Below are positions 10,389 to 19,570 of a DNA stretch of 64,000 bases, piece after piece (the stretch's first letter is position 1; each line of letters begins with the position of its first letter). Source of the DNA: JAWWOL01 sp963797535. GTDB lineage: Bacteria > Actinomycetota > Actinomycetes > JAWWOL01. The notes under the pieces are model-generated. The model was not told where the DNA came from. It worked only from the letters and a program-made list of their open reading frames with translations, and did not search any database. The position numbers and the translations under genes were made by a program. The stretch spans positions 2,728,001-2,792,000 of the forward strand of contig CAWCPQ010000001.1 of the NCBI GenBank assembly GCA_963797535.1. The letters are read 5' to 3'.

Positions 10389-10832
10389 CTACCAGGGCGG
10401 CCGTACGGGGCCAGGCACGACGACGGCGTCCAGCGCACGCTGCAGGGCCGAGAAGTCCCTGGCACCCATCTGCGTCCGCCAGCCGGACACCACTGCTGTC
10501 ATTGCGCTTTCGGCCGCCCTCGTGCAGGCACGACCGCGCGCGGTCAGCGTCAGCAACCAGGCCCGGCCGTCGTCGGGATGCTGCACGCGCGCGACATAGC
10601 CGTTGCCCACCAGCTGCTCAACCAGCTGGCTGGCCGCCTGTTTGGTCACGCCCAGGTGCTCGGCGACGTCGGCCACGGTGGCATCACCGGCACTGATCCG
10701 GACGAACGCGTAGCCATGCAGCGGGCGGACGTCGGCAAAGCCTTTGCCCTGCATGTGTTCCTGGATGCCCTCGATCAGCTGGGCGGATGCGCGCAGAAGC
10801 TGCCACGAGACGACGAGCGGTTCGTTCGACAC
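10389..10832 (-). CDS. MarR family transcriptional regulator
   Basis: A winged-helix repressor of about 147 residues. The recognition region VADVAEHLGVTKQAASQLVE and the wing VQHPDDGRAWLLTLTARG are typical of MarR proteins. GTG at 10832 is preferred; a TTG at 10850 would put the start inside the promoter of the divergent gene. The intergenic region holds a perfect 25-bp inverted repeat, the likely site of autoregulation and of control of the divergent cupin gene. The ligand cannot be told from sequence. Confidence 0.9.
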   Translation of the reverse strand: MSNEPLVVSWQLLRASAQLIEGIQEHMQGKGFADVRPLHGYAFVRISAGDATVADVAEHLGVTKQAASQLVEQLVGNGYVARVQHPDDGRAWLLTLTARGRACTRAAESAMTAVVSGWRTQMGARDFSALQRALDAVVVPGPVRPPW

Positions 10833-10841
10833 GAATCCAGG

Positions 10842-10894
10842 TTGACACAAACAGTCAAGTGGCCTGACTATCTAGACAAGTTACTTGTCTAGAT
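10842..10894 (+). promoter_or_regulatory. promoter and MarR operator between marR-type and cupin genes
   Basis: TTGACA at 10842-10847 followed 18 bases later by GACTAT resembles a housekeeping promoter for the cupin gene. Overlapping its -10 region is a perfect inverted repeat, arms ATCTAGACAAGT and ACTTGTCTAGAT around a single T (10870-10894). Symmetry, length and position fit a MarR dimer site that would block the cupin promoter. Confidence 0.8.
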
Positions 10895-10907
10895 GTGGAG
10901 ACACGAG

Positions 10908-11276
10908 ATGACCGTCGTACGGGCAGAAGATGCTGTAGCGCACGAGATCCATGGCACGAAGTTCGATTCCTACGTCACCTCGGCCAACGCCGCCACGCTC
11001 TGCGCGTGGCAGATCACCGTTCCCGCCGAACAGCCGGGAACGCCGCACCGGCCTGACCACGACGAGGTGATCCTGATCCTCGACGGTGAGCTCAAGGTCA
11101 CGCTCAATGACACCAGGACGCGCGTGGTCGCCGGCGAGGTGCTGGTCGTACGTGCCGGCGACGAGGTCACGGTCTGCGGAGGTCCCGGCGACGCCACCGC
11201 TTGGGTGACGACGACGCCGGGCCTGACGGCGACGTTGGCCGACGGCACCGCGATGCGGCCGCCGTGGGCGCAGTAG
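10908..11276 (+). CDS. small single-domain cupin protein
   Basis: A 122-residue cupin. The first cupin motif is seen as TPHRPDHDEVILILDGEL and the second around GEVLVVRAGDEVTV, giving one small beta-barrel, possibly with a metal bound by the two histidines and a glutamate. ATG 10908 is chosen over an ATG at 10893 because the latter lies inside the operator and GGAG sits 8-9 bases before 10908. Divergent from the MarR gene and probably repressed by it. Ends directly against the convergent VOC gene. Confidence 0.85.
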   Translation: MTVVRAEDAVAHEIHGTKFDSYVTSANAATLCAWQITVPAEQPGTPHRPDHDEVILILDGELKVTLNDTRTRVVAGEVLVVRAGDEVTVCGGPGDATAWVTTTPGLTATLADGTAMRPPWAQ

Positions 11277-11792
11277 TCAGACCGCGGTTGGAGTCGAGAT
11301 TCCCACGCCGCCACGGGTTGTGCCGCCGTAGCGGACTTGCTCGGCCGCGATGTCCAGCGGGGAGATCGCGGAGCGGTTGAGGTCGGCAGTGATGAGATCG
11401 GCAGGCACCAGCCAGCTGACCTCGAGCTCGAGCCCGTCCGGGTCGTGGGCGTACAGCGCCTTGGTCGTGCCGTGGTCGGAGGCGCCGACCAGCGCGCCGG
11501 CCTCGGACAGCTTGTCCCGCAGCCGGGCCAGCTCATCGAGAGTGTCGACCTCCCAGGCGATGTGGTAGAGCCCGACCGTGGCTCGACCGGCCTGGGAGGG
11601 CCCTGCGGCCGTGCCGATCCCGAACACCCCGAGGTCGTGGTCGTTGTTGCTACCCGGCGCCTGCAGGAAAGCTGCCCGCCCACCCGGGATCTCCATGACG
11701 ACCTTGAAGTCGAGCAGGTCCTGGTAGAACGCAACCGTCCGAGCGACGTCGCGGACGTACAGCACAGCATGGTTCATCCGCATGACCGGCAT
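11277..11792 (-). CDS. VOC (glyoxalase/extradiol dioxygenase-like) family protein
   Basis: A 171-residue vicinal-oxygen-chelate protein. NHAVLYVRDVARTVAFYQDL opens the first beta-alpha-beta-beta-beta module, YHIAWEVDTLDELARLRDKL opens the second, and DPDGLELEVSW supplies the C-terminal metal glutamate; His in the first two and this Glu are the usual metal ligands. About 30 residues after the domain are extra. ATG 11792 follows GGGAG by nine bases. Substrate unknown; it lies beside an aldo/keto reductase and cupin but is separate from both by strand or gap. Confidence 0.85.
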   Translation of the reverse strand: MPVMRMNHAVLYVRDVARTVAFYQDLLDFKVVMEIPGGRAAFLQAPGSNNDHDLGVFGIGTAAGPSQAGRATVGLYHIAWEVDTLDELARLRDKLSEAGALVGASDHGTTKALYAHDPDGLELEVSWLVPADLITADLNRSAISPLDIAAEQVRYGGTTRGGVGISTPTAV

Positions 11793-11862
11793 GGTCGTTG
11801 CTCCCACTCCGCCGAAGGTCGGCCCCGCCCTCCCACGGTACGCGGATCGGGCCGTTCCCGGG

Positions 11863-12696
11863 CTATCCGAAGTCGGCGGTTTCCGGGTCGGCGCCGACCC
11901 GGCCGATCCCGTCGAACGCGGTCAGCGCATCGCGGTCGTCGTCGGCAAGCTCGAAGTCGAAGATGTCGAGGTTCTCCGCGATCCGAGCGGGGGTGACCGA
12001 CTTCGGGATGACGATGTTGCCGAGCTCGAGGTGCCAGCGAAGGACGAGCTGGGCTGGCGACTTCCCGTACGACTCGGCTATCGCGCCGATCCGGGGGTCG
12101 TCGAGCAGACCCTGTCCCTGGCCGATCGGGCTCCACGCCTCGGTGAGAATCCCGTGAGCGGCGTGATACTCGCGGAGCTCCGTCTGCGGCAGGCCGGGGT
12201 GCAGCTCGATCTGGTTGACCGAGGGAACGATGCTGGTCTCGTTGGCCAGCCGTTCGAGGTAGGCGACGGTGAAGTTGGAGACGCCGATCGAGCGAACGCG
12301 GCCGTCCGCGTACAACGTCTCGAGCGCCTTCCAGCTGGCGACGTACTGGTCCCGCTTCGGCCGGGGCCAGTGGATGAGGTAGAGGTCGAGCACGTCCAGG
12401 CCGAGCTTGGCCATGCTCACGTCGAAGGCGCGCAGCGCGGTGTCGTAGCCCTGATCGGCGTTCCAGAGCTTGGTCGTGACGAACAGCTCGTCCCGCGGCA
12501 CGCCGGACTCGACGAGCGCCTTGCCGACACCCTCTTCGTTGCCGTAGGCGGCGGCGGTGTCGATCATCCGGTAGCCGCTGGAGATGGCGGACAGGACCGG
12601 GGCGATGACCTCGTCCGGCGGCACCTGGAACACCCCGAAACCCACCTGCGGGATGCTGATGCCGTTGTTCAGCTTGAGCGATGGAACCTGAACCAT
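11863..12696 (-). CDS. aldo/keto reductase (AKR, 2,5-diketo-gluconate reductase-like)
   Basis: A 277-residue NADPH-dependent carbonyl reductase. The catalytic tetrad is visible: Asp and Tyr in MIDTAAAYGNEEGVG, Lys in VTTKLWNADQGYD and His in LYLIHWPRP. The cofactor site is seen as VIPKSVTPARIAENLDIFDF. Length and the N-terminal LNNGISIPQVGFGVFQ match the AKR5 type. ATG 12696 has GAGG about 11 bases upstream. An in-frame extension to 13041 is the antisense of the amidase gene. Substrate not predictable. Confidence 0.93.
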   Translation of the reverse strand: MVQVPSLKLNNGISIPQVGFGVFQVPPDEVIAPVLSAISSGYRMIDTAAAYGNEEGVGKALVESGVPRDELFVTTKLWNADQGYDTALRAFDVSMAKLGLDVLDLYLIHWPRPKRDQYVASWKALETLYADGRVRSIGVSNFTVAYLERLANETSIVPSVNQIELHPGLPQTELREYHAAHGILTEAWSPIGQGQGLLDDPRIGAIAESYGKSPAQLVLRWHLELGNIVIPKSVTPARIAENLDIFDFELADDDRDALTAFDGIGRVGADPETADFG

Positions 12697-12787
12697 GTGC
12701 TGCTTACCTCTCGTCGACTTCCTACAGGACGTACGCTGAGCCGTCGATGTGCCCAAAGCACCTATCGTCTGCCGTGAGGACTGCCCG

Positions 12788-13813
12788 ATGTCGCTGCGCC
12801 GTACGCCGGTTGCCGCCATCTGCGGACTGGCTGCCGTGACACTGCTCGCCGGGTGTACGAACGGCTCGACGAACGGCTCGACGAACGCCTCGAGCACCAC
12901 GCTACCCGTCGCGTCGGCGTCGGCTCCCTCGTCGGTGCCTCCCTCAGTCGCTCCGACCCTGGCACCCGCTTCGGCGGCGGCGACGCCGGCTGCTACTGCC
13001 AGGGGCAATCTCGCTGCCGAGGCGATTGCCAAGCCGATCACGGGCTACGGCGCCCCCAAGCCAGCGGCCCCACCTGCCGCGGCCCCGCCTGCCGCGGCTC
13101 CAGCAGCCGCCGCGGCGGCGCTGCCGGCGCCGGGCAAGGTGGGTGCGTCGCGGCGCCTGGCAGGTCTGACGATCGTGCTCGACCCCGGCCACAACGGCGG
13201 CAACGAAGCCGCCCCGGCCCGGCTGAACGCACCCGTACCGGCCGGTGGGTTCACCAAGCCCTGCAACACGGTGGGTGCCGAGACCAACGCTGGCTACCCC
13301 GAGCACGCCTTCAACTGGGACGTGGTCACCCGCGCAGCGGCGATGTTGCGGGCGCAGGGCGCCACGGTCGTGCTGACCAGGGACAACGACACCGGTTTCG
13401 GGCCGTGTGTGAACGAGCGCGCTGCGATTGCCAACGCCGCCCACGCCGATGCGATGGTCGCTGTCCATGCCGACGGGGCGGCTTCCGGTGCGTACGGCTA
13501 CCACGTGATCGCGCCGGCGCTGGCCCCGGACCACAACAACCGGGCGATCCTGGCGGAGTCATGGTCGCTCGCGCAGGACGTGCACACCGCGTTCCACCAG
13601 GCGACCGACGAGCCCAACGCGACCTACGTCTCCGGTGGGCTGACCCGACGGTCGGACCTGGCCGGGCTCAACCTGTCGCAGGTGCCGGCGATCTTCATCG
13701 AGTGCGCCAACATGCGTAACCCGACGGACGCGAGCCACCTCACCGACCCGGCCTGGCGGCAGCAGGCGGCGGCCGGCATCGTTGCCGGGATCGCGGCGTT
13801 CCTGCACCGCTGA
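12788..13813 (+). CDS. lipoprotein N-acetylmuramoyl-L-alanine amidase (Amidase_3)
   Basis: A 341-residue cell-wall hydrolase. The signal peptide ends in LLAGC, so the enzyme is lipid-anchored. A long Ala/Pro/Ser linker follows (with a 12-base unit coding TNGS/TNAS tandemly repeated three times), then the catalytic domain from about residue 125: VLDPGHNGG (zinc His), PEHAFNWDV (Glu) and VAVHADG (second His). Two Cys (KPCNTVG, FGPCVNER) may be disulfide-bonded. It cleaves the amide bond between MurNAc and the stem peptide. ATG 12788 follows GAGGA at good spacing. Stands alone, divergent from the reductase. Confidence 0.92.
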   Translation: MSLRRTPVAAICGLAAVTLLAGCTNGSTNGSTNASSTTLPVASASAPSSVPPSVAPTLAPASAAATPAATARGNLAAEAIAKPITGYGAPKPAAPPAAAPPAAAPAAAAAALPAPGKVGASRRLAGLTIVLDPGHNGGNEAAPARLNAPVPAGGFTKPCNTVGAETNAGYPEHAFNWDVVTRAAAMLRAQGATVVLTRDNDTGFGPCVNERAAIANAAHADAMVAVHADGAASGAYGYHVIAPALAPDHNNRAILAESWSLAQDVHTAFHQATDEPNATYVSGGLTRRSDLAGLNLSQVPAIFIECANMRNPTDASHLTDPAWRQQAAAGIVAGIAAFLHR

Positions 13814-13822
13814 ACGACCGGC

Positions 13823-15016
13823 CTACTTCGCGGGCGGCACCGAGTTGTCCAGCGGGGGCGGCACATTTGCCGCAGTCCACGTCTTGCCGTCAGCACTGAA
13901 GACAACGTGGTGATTGAACGTCGTACCCCACATCATCGTGTTGTTGGACTGCAGGCAGACCGGAGTCGACGGCAGGTTGGTCTTGACCGGCGTGAACGCG
14001 GTGGCGCCCGGTGTCAGCTCGAGCAGACCGGACCCGTCGACCGCAACGCCGAGCAGTGCACCGTTCGCCATCATCACGGTGCACTCGGCGTTCACCATGG
14101 GACCGGTGATGACGGTGCTCGACCACTGGGTCGCGCTGGCGTCGGAGATCATCACGAGTGTGGTGGCCAGCTCGCCGCCGTCACCGGGCTCGCCCAGCGT
14201 CGTGCCCTCCGGCGGACCGCTGAGGCGCACGATGTGCTTGCCGTTGATCTGCGAGTGCACCGTCTCGACCCAGGGCCGCGTGAGCGCGGTCGACTGCCAC
14301 GACTGGCCCTGGTTGTGGCTGAACGCGATCTGGTGCGGGTCCCGTACCCAGATCGCGCCGTTCGGGAGCTTGGCCCCGACCAGCGGCGTGGTGATGACGA
14401 GGCCTTCCGGACTGAGCAACGACGAGGAGGCCTTTGCCGGGTTGACCACGGAGGGGACGGCGCCCTGACTCAGGACCAGCACGTCCTTGGGCACGGCCGA
14501 GATGCTGCCGCTGCTCAGTACGGTGTTCCAGGTCGCCCCGCCGTCATGGGAGACGATCGAGCCGTACGTGTACGGCAGCAGCAGGTCCTGGCCGCTGACC
14601 TGGAGCCGCCCCCAGCCTGCGTTCGACGTCGGCAGGCCGGCCGGGAGGGCGACCACCGACCACGTCTTGCCGCCGTCGGTGGTCTTGTTCATGGCCGGAG
14701 CGCAGTCGTCGCCGGCCTGCGCGCGGACGCAGTCCGAGGAGAACGAGTAGCCGTCGGTCGCGGTGTCGAAGACCACCTGGGGTGGCAAGGGACCGGCGTG
14801 GACGGCACCCGCGATCGGCTGGTAGGTCGTCGACGAGCCACCGCCGGTGAAGGCTGCGACGACCCCGACGGCGGCCAGGGCTGCGAACCCGAGTGCCACC
14901 GCGCCGGTCTTGGAGACCTGGCGGCGGGGCTTGCTGAGGCCTGCTCCAGCTGGCGTGAACGAGGCAGGGGCGTGATCGGCCACGTCATTCAACGCGGTTG
15001 CTTTGTCCTCGGCCAC
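13823..15016 (-). CDS. membrane-anchored BNR/sialidase-like beta-propeller protein
   Basis: A 397-residue protein with a ~37-residue cytoplasmic start, one membrane helix (GAVALGFAALAAVGVVAAF) and an outer domain with at least four Asp-box-like strands: TTDGGKTWSVV, SHDGGATWNTV, SHNQGQSWQST and SADGKTWTA. These mark a sialidase/VPS10-type beta-propeller, but no sialidase catalytic Arg triad is evident, so enzymatic activity should not be assumed. GTG 15016 has GAGGAGA six bases ahead. Convergent with the amidase gene. Confidence 0.82.
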   Translation of the reverse strand: MAEDKATALNDVADHAPASFTPAGAGLSKPRRQVSKTGAVALGFAALAAVGVVAAFTGGGSSTTYQPIAGAVHAGPLPPQVVFDTATDGYSFSSDCVRAQAGDDCAPAMNKTTDGGKTWSVVALPAGLPTSNAGWGRLQVSGQDLLLPYTYGSIVSHDGGATWNTVLSSGSISAVPKDVLVLSQGAVPSVVNPAKASSSLLSPEGLVITTPLVGAKLPNGAIWVRDPHQIAFSHNQGQSWQSTALTRPWVETVHSQINGKHIVRLSGPPEGTTLGEPGDGGELATTLVMISDASATQWSSTVITGPMVNAECTVMMANGALLGVAVDGSGLLELTPGATAFTPVKTNLPSTPVCLQSNNTMMWGTTFNHHVVFSADGKTWTAANVPPPLDNSVPPAK

Positions 15017-15109
15017 GCGTCTCCTCGTCCGTCGTCCGGCGCACAGCGTTCCGGAGCCCTACCAGTGGACCATCGCCCCATGGCCAAATGAATGGGCCAT
15101 TCGCGTGAA

Positions 15110-16099
15110 CTACCGGTCGAGCAGCGCGATCAGCTCAGCCTCCCTGGCGAGTGACAGGCCGGCGGAGCGCGGCCGGTCGAGTCCCTGAGCCCGTTCCCAG
15201 TCGAGAGTGTCCATGACCATCTCGGTACGGGATCTGTGGCGCAGGCCGGCGGCCTCGGCTGCTGCCCCTGACCTCGCGGCGAACCCGCGCCACTCGGGGT
15301 CGGCGATCCACAACGCGATGGAGTCGGGGCCAGCCCAGTCCTCGACGCCTTGCTCGACCAGCCACTCCGGCGACGCAGCAACGGTTCCCCCGGTGTGGCC
15401 GCCGATCCTTCGCGAGAGCTCTATCCAGTCGCCGAGGGGCATGATCGGGCCCACGGTGTTGAAGAGGCCGGTTCGACTCAGTTCCGCTGACCTCACGAGC
15501 CAGCCGGCCAGGTCGCGTACGTCGATCACTTGCGTGGACTGGTCGAGCGCGTCCGGGACGAGCATCGGGGCTGTGGGCGCCGCGGCCGCCCTGGCGACCC
15601 AAGCGCCGGTGCGATCCGTGTCGTCGTCAGGGCCGCCGATCAGGCCGGCCCTGGCAATGAGCAGCCTTCCGCCGACGCTGGTGCTGCTCAACCGTTCGCA
15701 GGCGACCTTGGCTTGGCCGTACTCCTCCCGGTCGACCACCCTGGATCGGGTTGCCGGGACGAGTTCTGCCGATTCGTCGCTCCCGATGGTCGCGTGAGAG
15801 GCGTAGACACTGCCGGAAGAGATGTACGTCCAGTGGCGCGCGCGGCCCGACAACGCCGCCAGTGCTTCGGCCACAAAGCCTGGCTGCCAGGAGATCTCGA
15901 CGACTTCATCCCAGTCTTGCTGCGCGACTCCGGTGTAGGCAGCGGCTTCGTTGCGGTCCGCCCGAACCAGCTCGGCGCCCTCTGCGATCGGACCGCTCTC
16001 GCCGCGAGCCAGGCAGGTGACGCGGTGACCAGCTTCCATCCCGCTGCGTGCGATGTGTCGGCCCAGCATTGCCGTGCCGCCGAGAACGAGGATGTCCAT
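15110..16099 (-). CDS. NAD(P)-dependent epimerase/dehydratase family protein
   Basis: An extended short-chain dehydrogenase of 329 residues. The Rossmann glycine motif is at the very N-terminus (ILVLGGTAMLGRHIA); YISSGSVYASH supplies the Ser, and EEYGQAKVACE the catalytic Tyr-x-x-x-Lys. The C-terminal ~120 residues form the substrate domain. Start is ATG 16099; a GTG nine bases upstream is also possible. Often annotated as reductase or isoflavone-reductase-like; substrate unknown. Confidence 0.88.
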   Translation of the reverse strand: MDILVLGGTAMLGRHIARSGMEAGHRVTCLARGESGPIAEGAELVRADRNEAAAYTGVAQQDWDEVVEISWQPGFVAEALAALSGRARHWTYISSGSVYASHATIGSDESAELVPATRSRVVDREEYGQAKVACERLSSTSVGGRLLIARAGLIGGPDDDTDRTGAWVARAAAAPTAPMLVPDALDQSTQVIDVRDLAGWLVRSAELSRTGLFNTVGPIMPLGDWIELSRRIGGHTGGTVAASPEWLVEQGVEDWAGPDSIALWIADPEWRGFAARSGAAAEAAGLRHRSRTEMVMDTLDWERAQGLDRPRSAGLSLAREAELIALLDR

Positions 16100-16265
16100 G
16101 TCCTGCACTCGAACACGTTGTGCCTCGGGAGGGAACCCTCGTTCGCGTTGGGCGAAACGCTGCCTCGATCCCGTGACGCACTACTGTGCTTGAGAAATAA
16201 GGAAAGTTGCTTGGCCGGCTCAGGTCGGCACGGTTTCTGTCGGTGGTGGTCGGTAGGTTCGGGTT

Positions 16266-17817
16266 ATGGACTTCGGCGGCGGCTTCGACTGGTGGGACGC
16301 CGATCCGGGCGTGCCTGGAGGCCGAGCTCGCGGACGCGGACCGGGTTGACGGCGCTGACGTGTACGACGGTGTCGGTGCCGGTCGCTGATCCGGCCAGCG
16401 GCGGCTGGGTGCCGGCCAGCGTCGCGGAGGTCATCGCCGAGGTGGAGGCGGTCGGGCCGGGCCCGGACGCGCAACGCCTGCTGACCCAGCTGGACACCAT
16501 GGTGCTGACCGCGGATGAGCGGCTGACCGTGGTCGAGCTGTGGGAGCCGCAGCAGTCCTGGCTGGCCGCGCAGCGCAACACCGCGATGGTCACCTTCGCC
16601 GGGGCCACCCCGCCGCCGCGGGCCGACAGCGGTGACTACCGCGCCGATGACTGGGCGGTGCACCAGCTGGTGCTCGCGATCGGGGCGTCGGAGGCGTTCA
16701 CCCGCAACCGCCTCCACGACGCCCGCGCGCTGGCCGGCACGCTCGCGGCGACCGGTGCGGCGCTGGCCGCCGGGTGGCTGAGTGAGTACAAGGCCCGGTT
16801 GATCGTGAAGCACACCGAGCACCTCGACGAGGAGATCGCCCGGCAGGTCGAGTGCTACGTGCTGCCGAAAGCCGCGACCATGAAGGCACCGAACCTGGTC
16901 GCGTGCATCGGCCGGCAGGTGATCAACGCCGACCCCGCTGCCGCCGAGCGTAAGCACCGGCAGGGCCGGGGCAACCGGCGGGTGGTGGTCGAACGCTCCG
17001 AGCGGGAACCCGGCCTGCTGCTGCTGGAAGCCGCGCTGCCACCGGCGCTGATGATCGCCCTGGACGCCCGGCTGGACGCGAAAGCCAAAGAGTTCGGCCA
17101 AGCCGACCGGGCCGCCCGCAAGAAGTTCACAGCTGCCGGACCCACCGACCGACGACGCCGACCCTGATGGGTCCGGGGTCGGTGCCCGGCCGGTGCTGCG
17201 GACCAAGGACCAGCGCCGCGCCGACGCGCTGGCCTGGTACGTCCTCGGCCCCGACCCGGCCGACCCGTCCCGGCCCAAAGAACCGCGACGTGCACGTGCA
17301 GGTCACCATCGACCTGCCCACCCTGTTGCACCTGCGCGAGCACCCCGGCACCCTCGGCCGGTTCGGCCCGATCCCCGCCCAGGTCGCCCGCGAGCTCGCC
17401 GCCGACGCCCAGTGGCGGCTGTTCGTCCACGAACCGGTCACCGGTTACCTGCTCAACCGCGGCGAGCAGACCTACCGCCCCGACAGCCAGCTGGACCGGT
17501 TCGTCAAAGCCCGCGACGTCACCGACCGGTTCCCCGGCGCCACCACCCCCGCCACCAGCTGCGAGAACGACCACCAGATCCCGTTCGGCAGCCAAGGCGG
17601 GGAAACCTCAGCGCACAACCTCGCGTCGCTGGCCAAACGCCACCACCGCGCGAAAACCTTCGCCGGCTGGACCCCGAAACCCCTCGGCCTCGGCGTCATC
17701 GAATGGACCACCCCCACCGGACGCACAGTCACCACCCACCCCCACGACTACCGCGGCGACCCCGACGACAACAGCGACGGTTGCCCCTGCCACAGCGGTC
17801 CGCCTCCCGACGGCTAG
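16266..17817 (+). pseudogene. DUF222 / HNH endonuclease gene broken by several +1 frameshifts
   Basis: Fragments of one DUF222-HNH protein lie in successive frames. The main block (16370-about 17145) carries the helical DUF222 domain, ending RAARKKFTAAGPT. The next frame holds RRADALAWYVLGPDPADP, and the third, from about 17282, gives RDVHVQVTIDLPTLLHLRE and the HNH motif CENDHQIPFGSQGG...SAHNLASLAKRHHRAK. The changes near 17150 and 17283 are each explained by one extra base. Upstream, ATG 16266 starts MDFGGGFDWWDADPG, and two more +1 steps would join it through LEAELADADRVDGADVYD to the main block; that part is inference. Removing four bases leaves a length divisible by three (about 515 aa). 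Such genes are multicopy in many actinobacteria. The stop overlaps the convergent gene by three bases. Confidence 0.8.
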
Positions 17818-18851
17818 GTGATCCGGTGCATCCAGGTGTCGAGGTTGATCAGACCGGCGGGGGCGGCCTTGATCAGGGCATCCAGCTGGGGCGTGCGCGC
17901 CATGGCACGCACCCAAATCTTCACCTGCTCGGACGGGGCTGCCCCATAGCCATAGGAGAGCAACCCGGCGGACGGGTTGGAACGCTCCAAGCGGTCGAGG
18001 GCTCGCCTTGATGACTTCACCTGCGCCTGCGTGTACAGCGACTTCACCACGCACAGCCGGCGCTTGTACTGCGTGCCAAGCGCCGCCCGCGCCGCAGCCG
18101 GATCGGTCACGGCCACCACCAGCACCGGTTGTCTGGCTGAGGCATGCGCCATCACGATATTGATCACCTCGTCCGGATGCTTGGCCTTGTAGGCCCCGAC
18201 TCCTCCCATGTCCTCGATGTTGTAGTCAGGGCTGGACTTCCACCCTCCGGCAGGCGCAGCACAAGGCACCCGAAAACGGACCGGTGCCGACGCCGGCGTC
18301 GTGGCCGGGGCCTGCGTGGCCACGTCGAGTCGACTACCGCGGTAGATGCCGGTGAACACCGCATCGCCGGTCGTGACCCCCGCGACGACCTGGCGCCCGG
18401 CCAGAAGGCCGGGATCCGCCTTGGACAGCGTCAGTCCAAAGCCGTGGCAGGACGGGGCCGGCGGCGGCGAGATGAAAATGTCAGGCTGCGGGGTCGGTGC
18501 GCAGATCTCCGGCGCCTTGCCGGGCGCAAACAGGACCTGCCCCTGGACGCGTACGCGATCACCCTGGTGCAGCACCGCATCGCTGTTGGTGGTCCGCGTC
18601 GGCAGGGGATTGGCCGTCCCGGTCAACGGCTGCGTACGCAACGGATGGTGCGACGACGCAGGACGCAGCCAGGCAGCCCCGCCCACGACGAGTCCGACGA
18701 CCACGACGACAGCACACGCCGATCCCACCCGTACCCGATGCTTGGTACGGCGTCTGCCCACGTCCGCGAACACGTCACCCAGCACGTCCCGCGACGGCGA
18801 CACCTCCCATGCGCCGTCGGCGAAACCTTCCCGCAGCGAGTCCTCGTTCAC
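17814..18851 (-). CDS. single-pass membrane protein paired with ECF sigma factor (putative anti-sigma)
   Basis: A 345-residue protein whose GTG start overlaps the stop of the sigma factor gene (GTGA). The N-terminal ~45 residues (EDSLREGFADGAWEVSPSRD...) are cytoplasmic, then one helix (SACAVVVVVGLVVGGAAWL), then a ~270-residue outer domain with Cys residues (PEICAPTPQ, PSCHGFG, RVPCAAP, RLCVVK). Gene order and topology suggest it controls the sigma factor, but there is no zinc-binding HxxxCxxC anti-sigma motif. Family otherwise unrecognised. Confidence 0.75.
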   Translation of the reverse strand: MNEDSLREGFADGAWEVSPSRDVLGDVFADVGRRRTKHRVRVGSACAVVVVVGLVVGGAAWLRPASSHHPLRTQPLTGTANPLPTRTTNSDAVLHQGDRVRVQGQVLFAPGKAPEICAPTPQPDIFISPPPAPSCHGFGLTLSKADPGLLAGRQVVAGVTTGDAVFTGIYRGSRLDVATQAPATTPASAPVRFRVPCAAPAGGWKSSPDYNIEDMGGVGAYKAKHPDEVINIVMAHASARQPVLVVAVTDPAAARAALGTQYKRRLCVVKSLYTQAQVKSSRRALDRLERSNPSAGLLSYGYGAAPSEQVKIWVRAMARTPQLDALIKAAPAGLINLDTWMHRIT

Positions 18852-19330
18852 GGCCGTAGTCCTTCCTGATCGCCCAGCACCGACCGCAACCGGCGCAGTG
18901 CATCGCTCGCCTGCGACTTCACGGTGCCGATGGAACATCCCAGCGCCTCCGCTGTCTGCGCCTCGGTGTAGTCGGCGTAGTAACGCAGCACCAGCACGGC
19001 CCGCTGGCGCGGCGCCAGCTCAGCCAACGCCCGCTGCAGGTCCAGCGATGCGTCGTGATCGACGGCCGTCTGCGCCGGCTCGGCGTCAACGCCGGTCAGG
19101 TCCTCGAGCCGGGTACGCCGCCAGTTGTCGACGTGCAACCGGGTCATCACGGTCTGGACGTAAACCTCGGGCCGGTCCTTGCGGCGCACGCTTCGCCAGT
19201 GCAGACCCGTACGGACGAGAGCTTCCTGGACAAGGTCCTCGGCTTGGTGCCGGTCCCCCGTCAGCCGGAGTCCGAAGCCCAGCAGCGCACCGATCCGGGC
19301 GGCGGCGAACGCCTCGAACGTCGACTCCAC
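18848..19330 (-). CDS. ECF RNA polymerase sigma factor (SigE-like, actinobacterial)
   Basis: A 160-residue sigma-70 family factor. Region 2 is seen in RLTGDRHQAEDLVQEALVRT and region 4 in LAPRQRAVLVLRYYADYTE followed by the helix-turn-helix AEALGCSIGTVKSQASDAL. GTG 19330 is well supported by GAGGGG eight bases ahead. Region 1 and 3 are absent as in ECF factors. It directs transcription of a small regulon, usually including its own operon; the overlapping membrane protein is the likely partner. Confidence 0.92.
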   Translation of the reverse strand: MESTFEAFAAARIGALLGFGLRLTGDRHQAEDLVQEALVRTGLHWRSVRRKDRPEVYVQTVMTRLHVDNWRRTRLEDLTGVDAEPAQTAVDHDASLDLQRALAELAPRQRAVLVLRYYADYTEAQTAEALGCSIGTVKSQASDALRRLRSVLGDQEGLRP

Positions 19331-19431
19331 CGCAACCCCCTCGCCGTCCCGAGCCAGCGTGACCGGCCGTCACCATGCAGACGGATCGAGGCCTCATTTG
19401 GTTGGGCGCACCGGGTGAACTGTGGGACCAA

Positions 19432-19503
19432 GGTGACCGAGATCACCCGATTTGTTACCAGTTCGGTCATCGGCTGATCGCCATCCGTCACACGAATGTG
19501 TGA
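19432..19503. promoter_or_regulatory. palindromes upstream of secreted Ig-like protein and sigma factor
   Basis: The 240-base divergent region holds GGTGACCGAGATCACC (19432-19447, five-base arms) and TCACACGAATGTGTGA (19488-19503, six-base arms, four-base centre). The second lies about 70 bases before the secreted protein start. They may be operators; no promoter hexamers were clear. Confidence 0.35.
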
Positions 19504-19570
19504 TGGTAGTTACTGGGGGGCACGAGTAGCGAGCCCGTTACCGGACCAGCGACACCGTGCAGGAGACCTC

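Noticed and set aside
10893..10895. ATG at 10893 as cupin start
   Set aside because: It is inside the operator arm, has no ribosome site, and 10908 has GGAG at good spacing.
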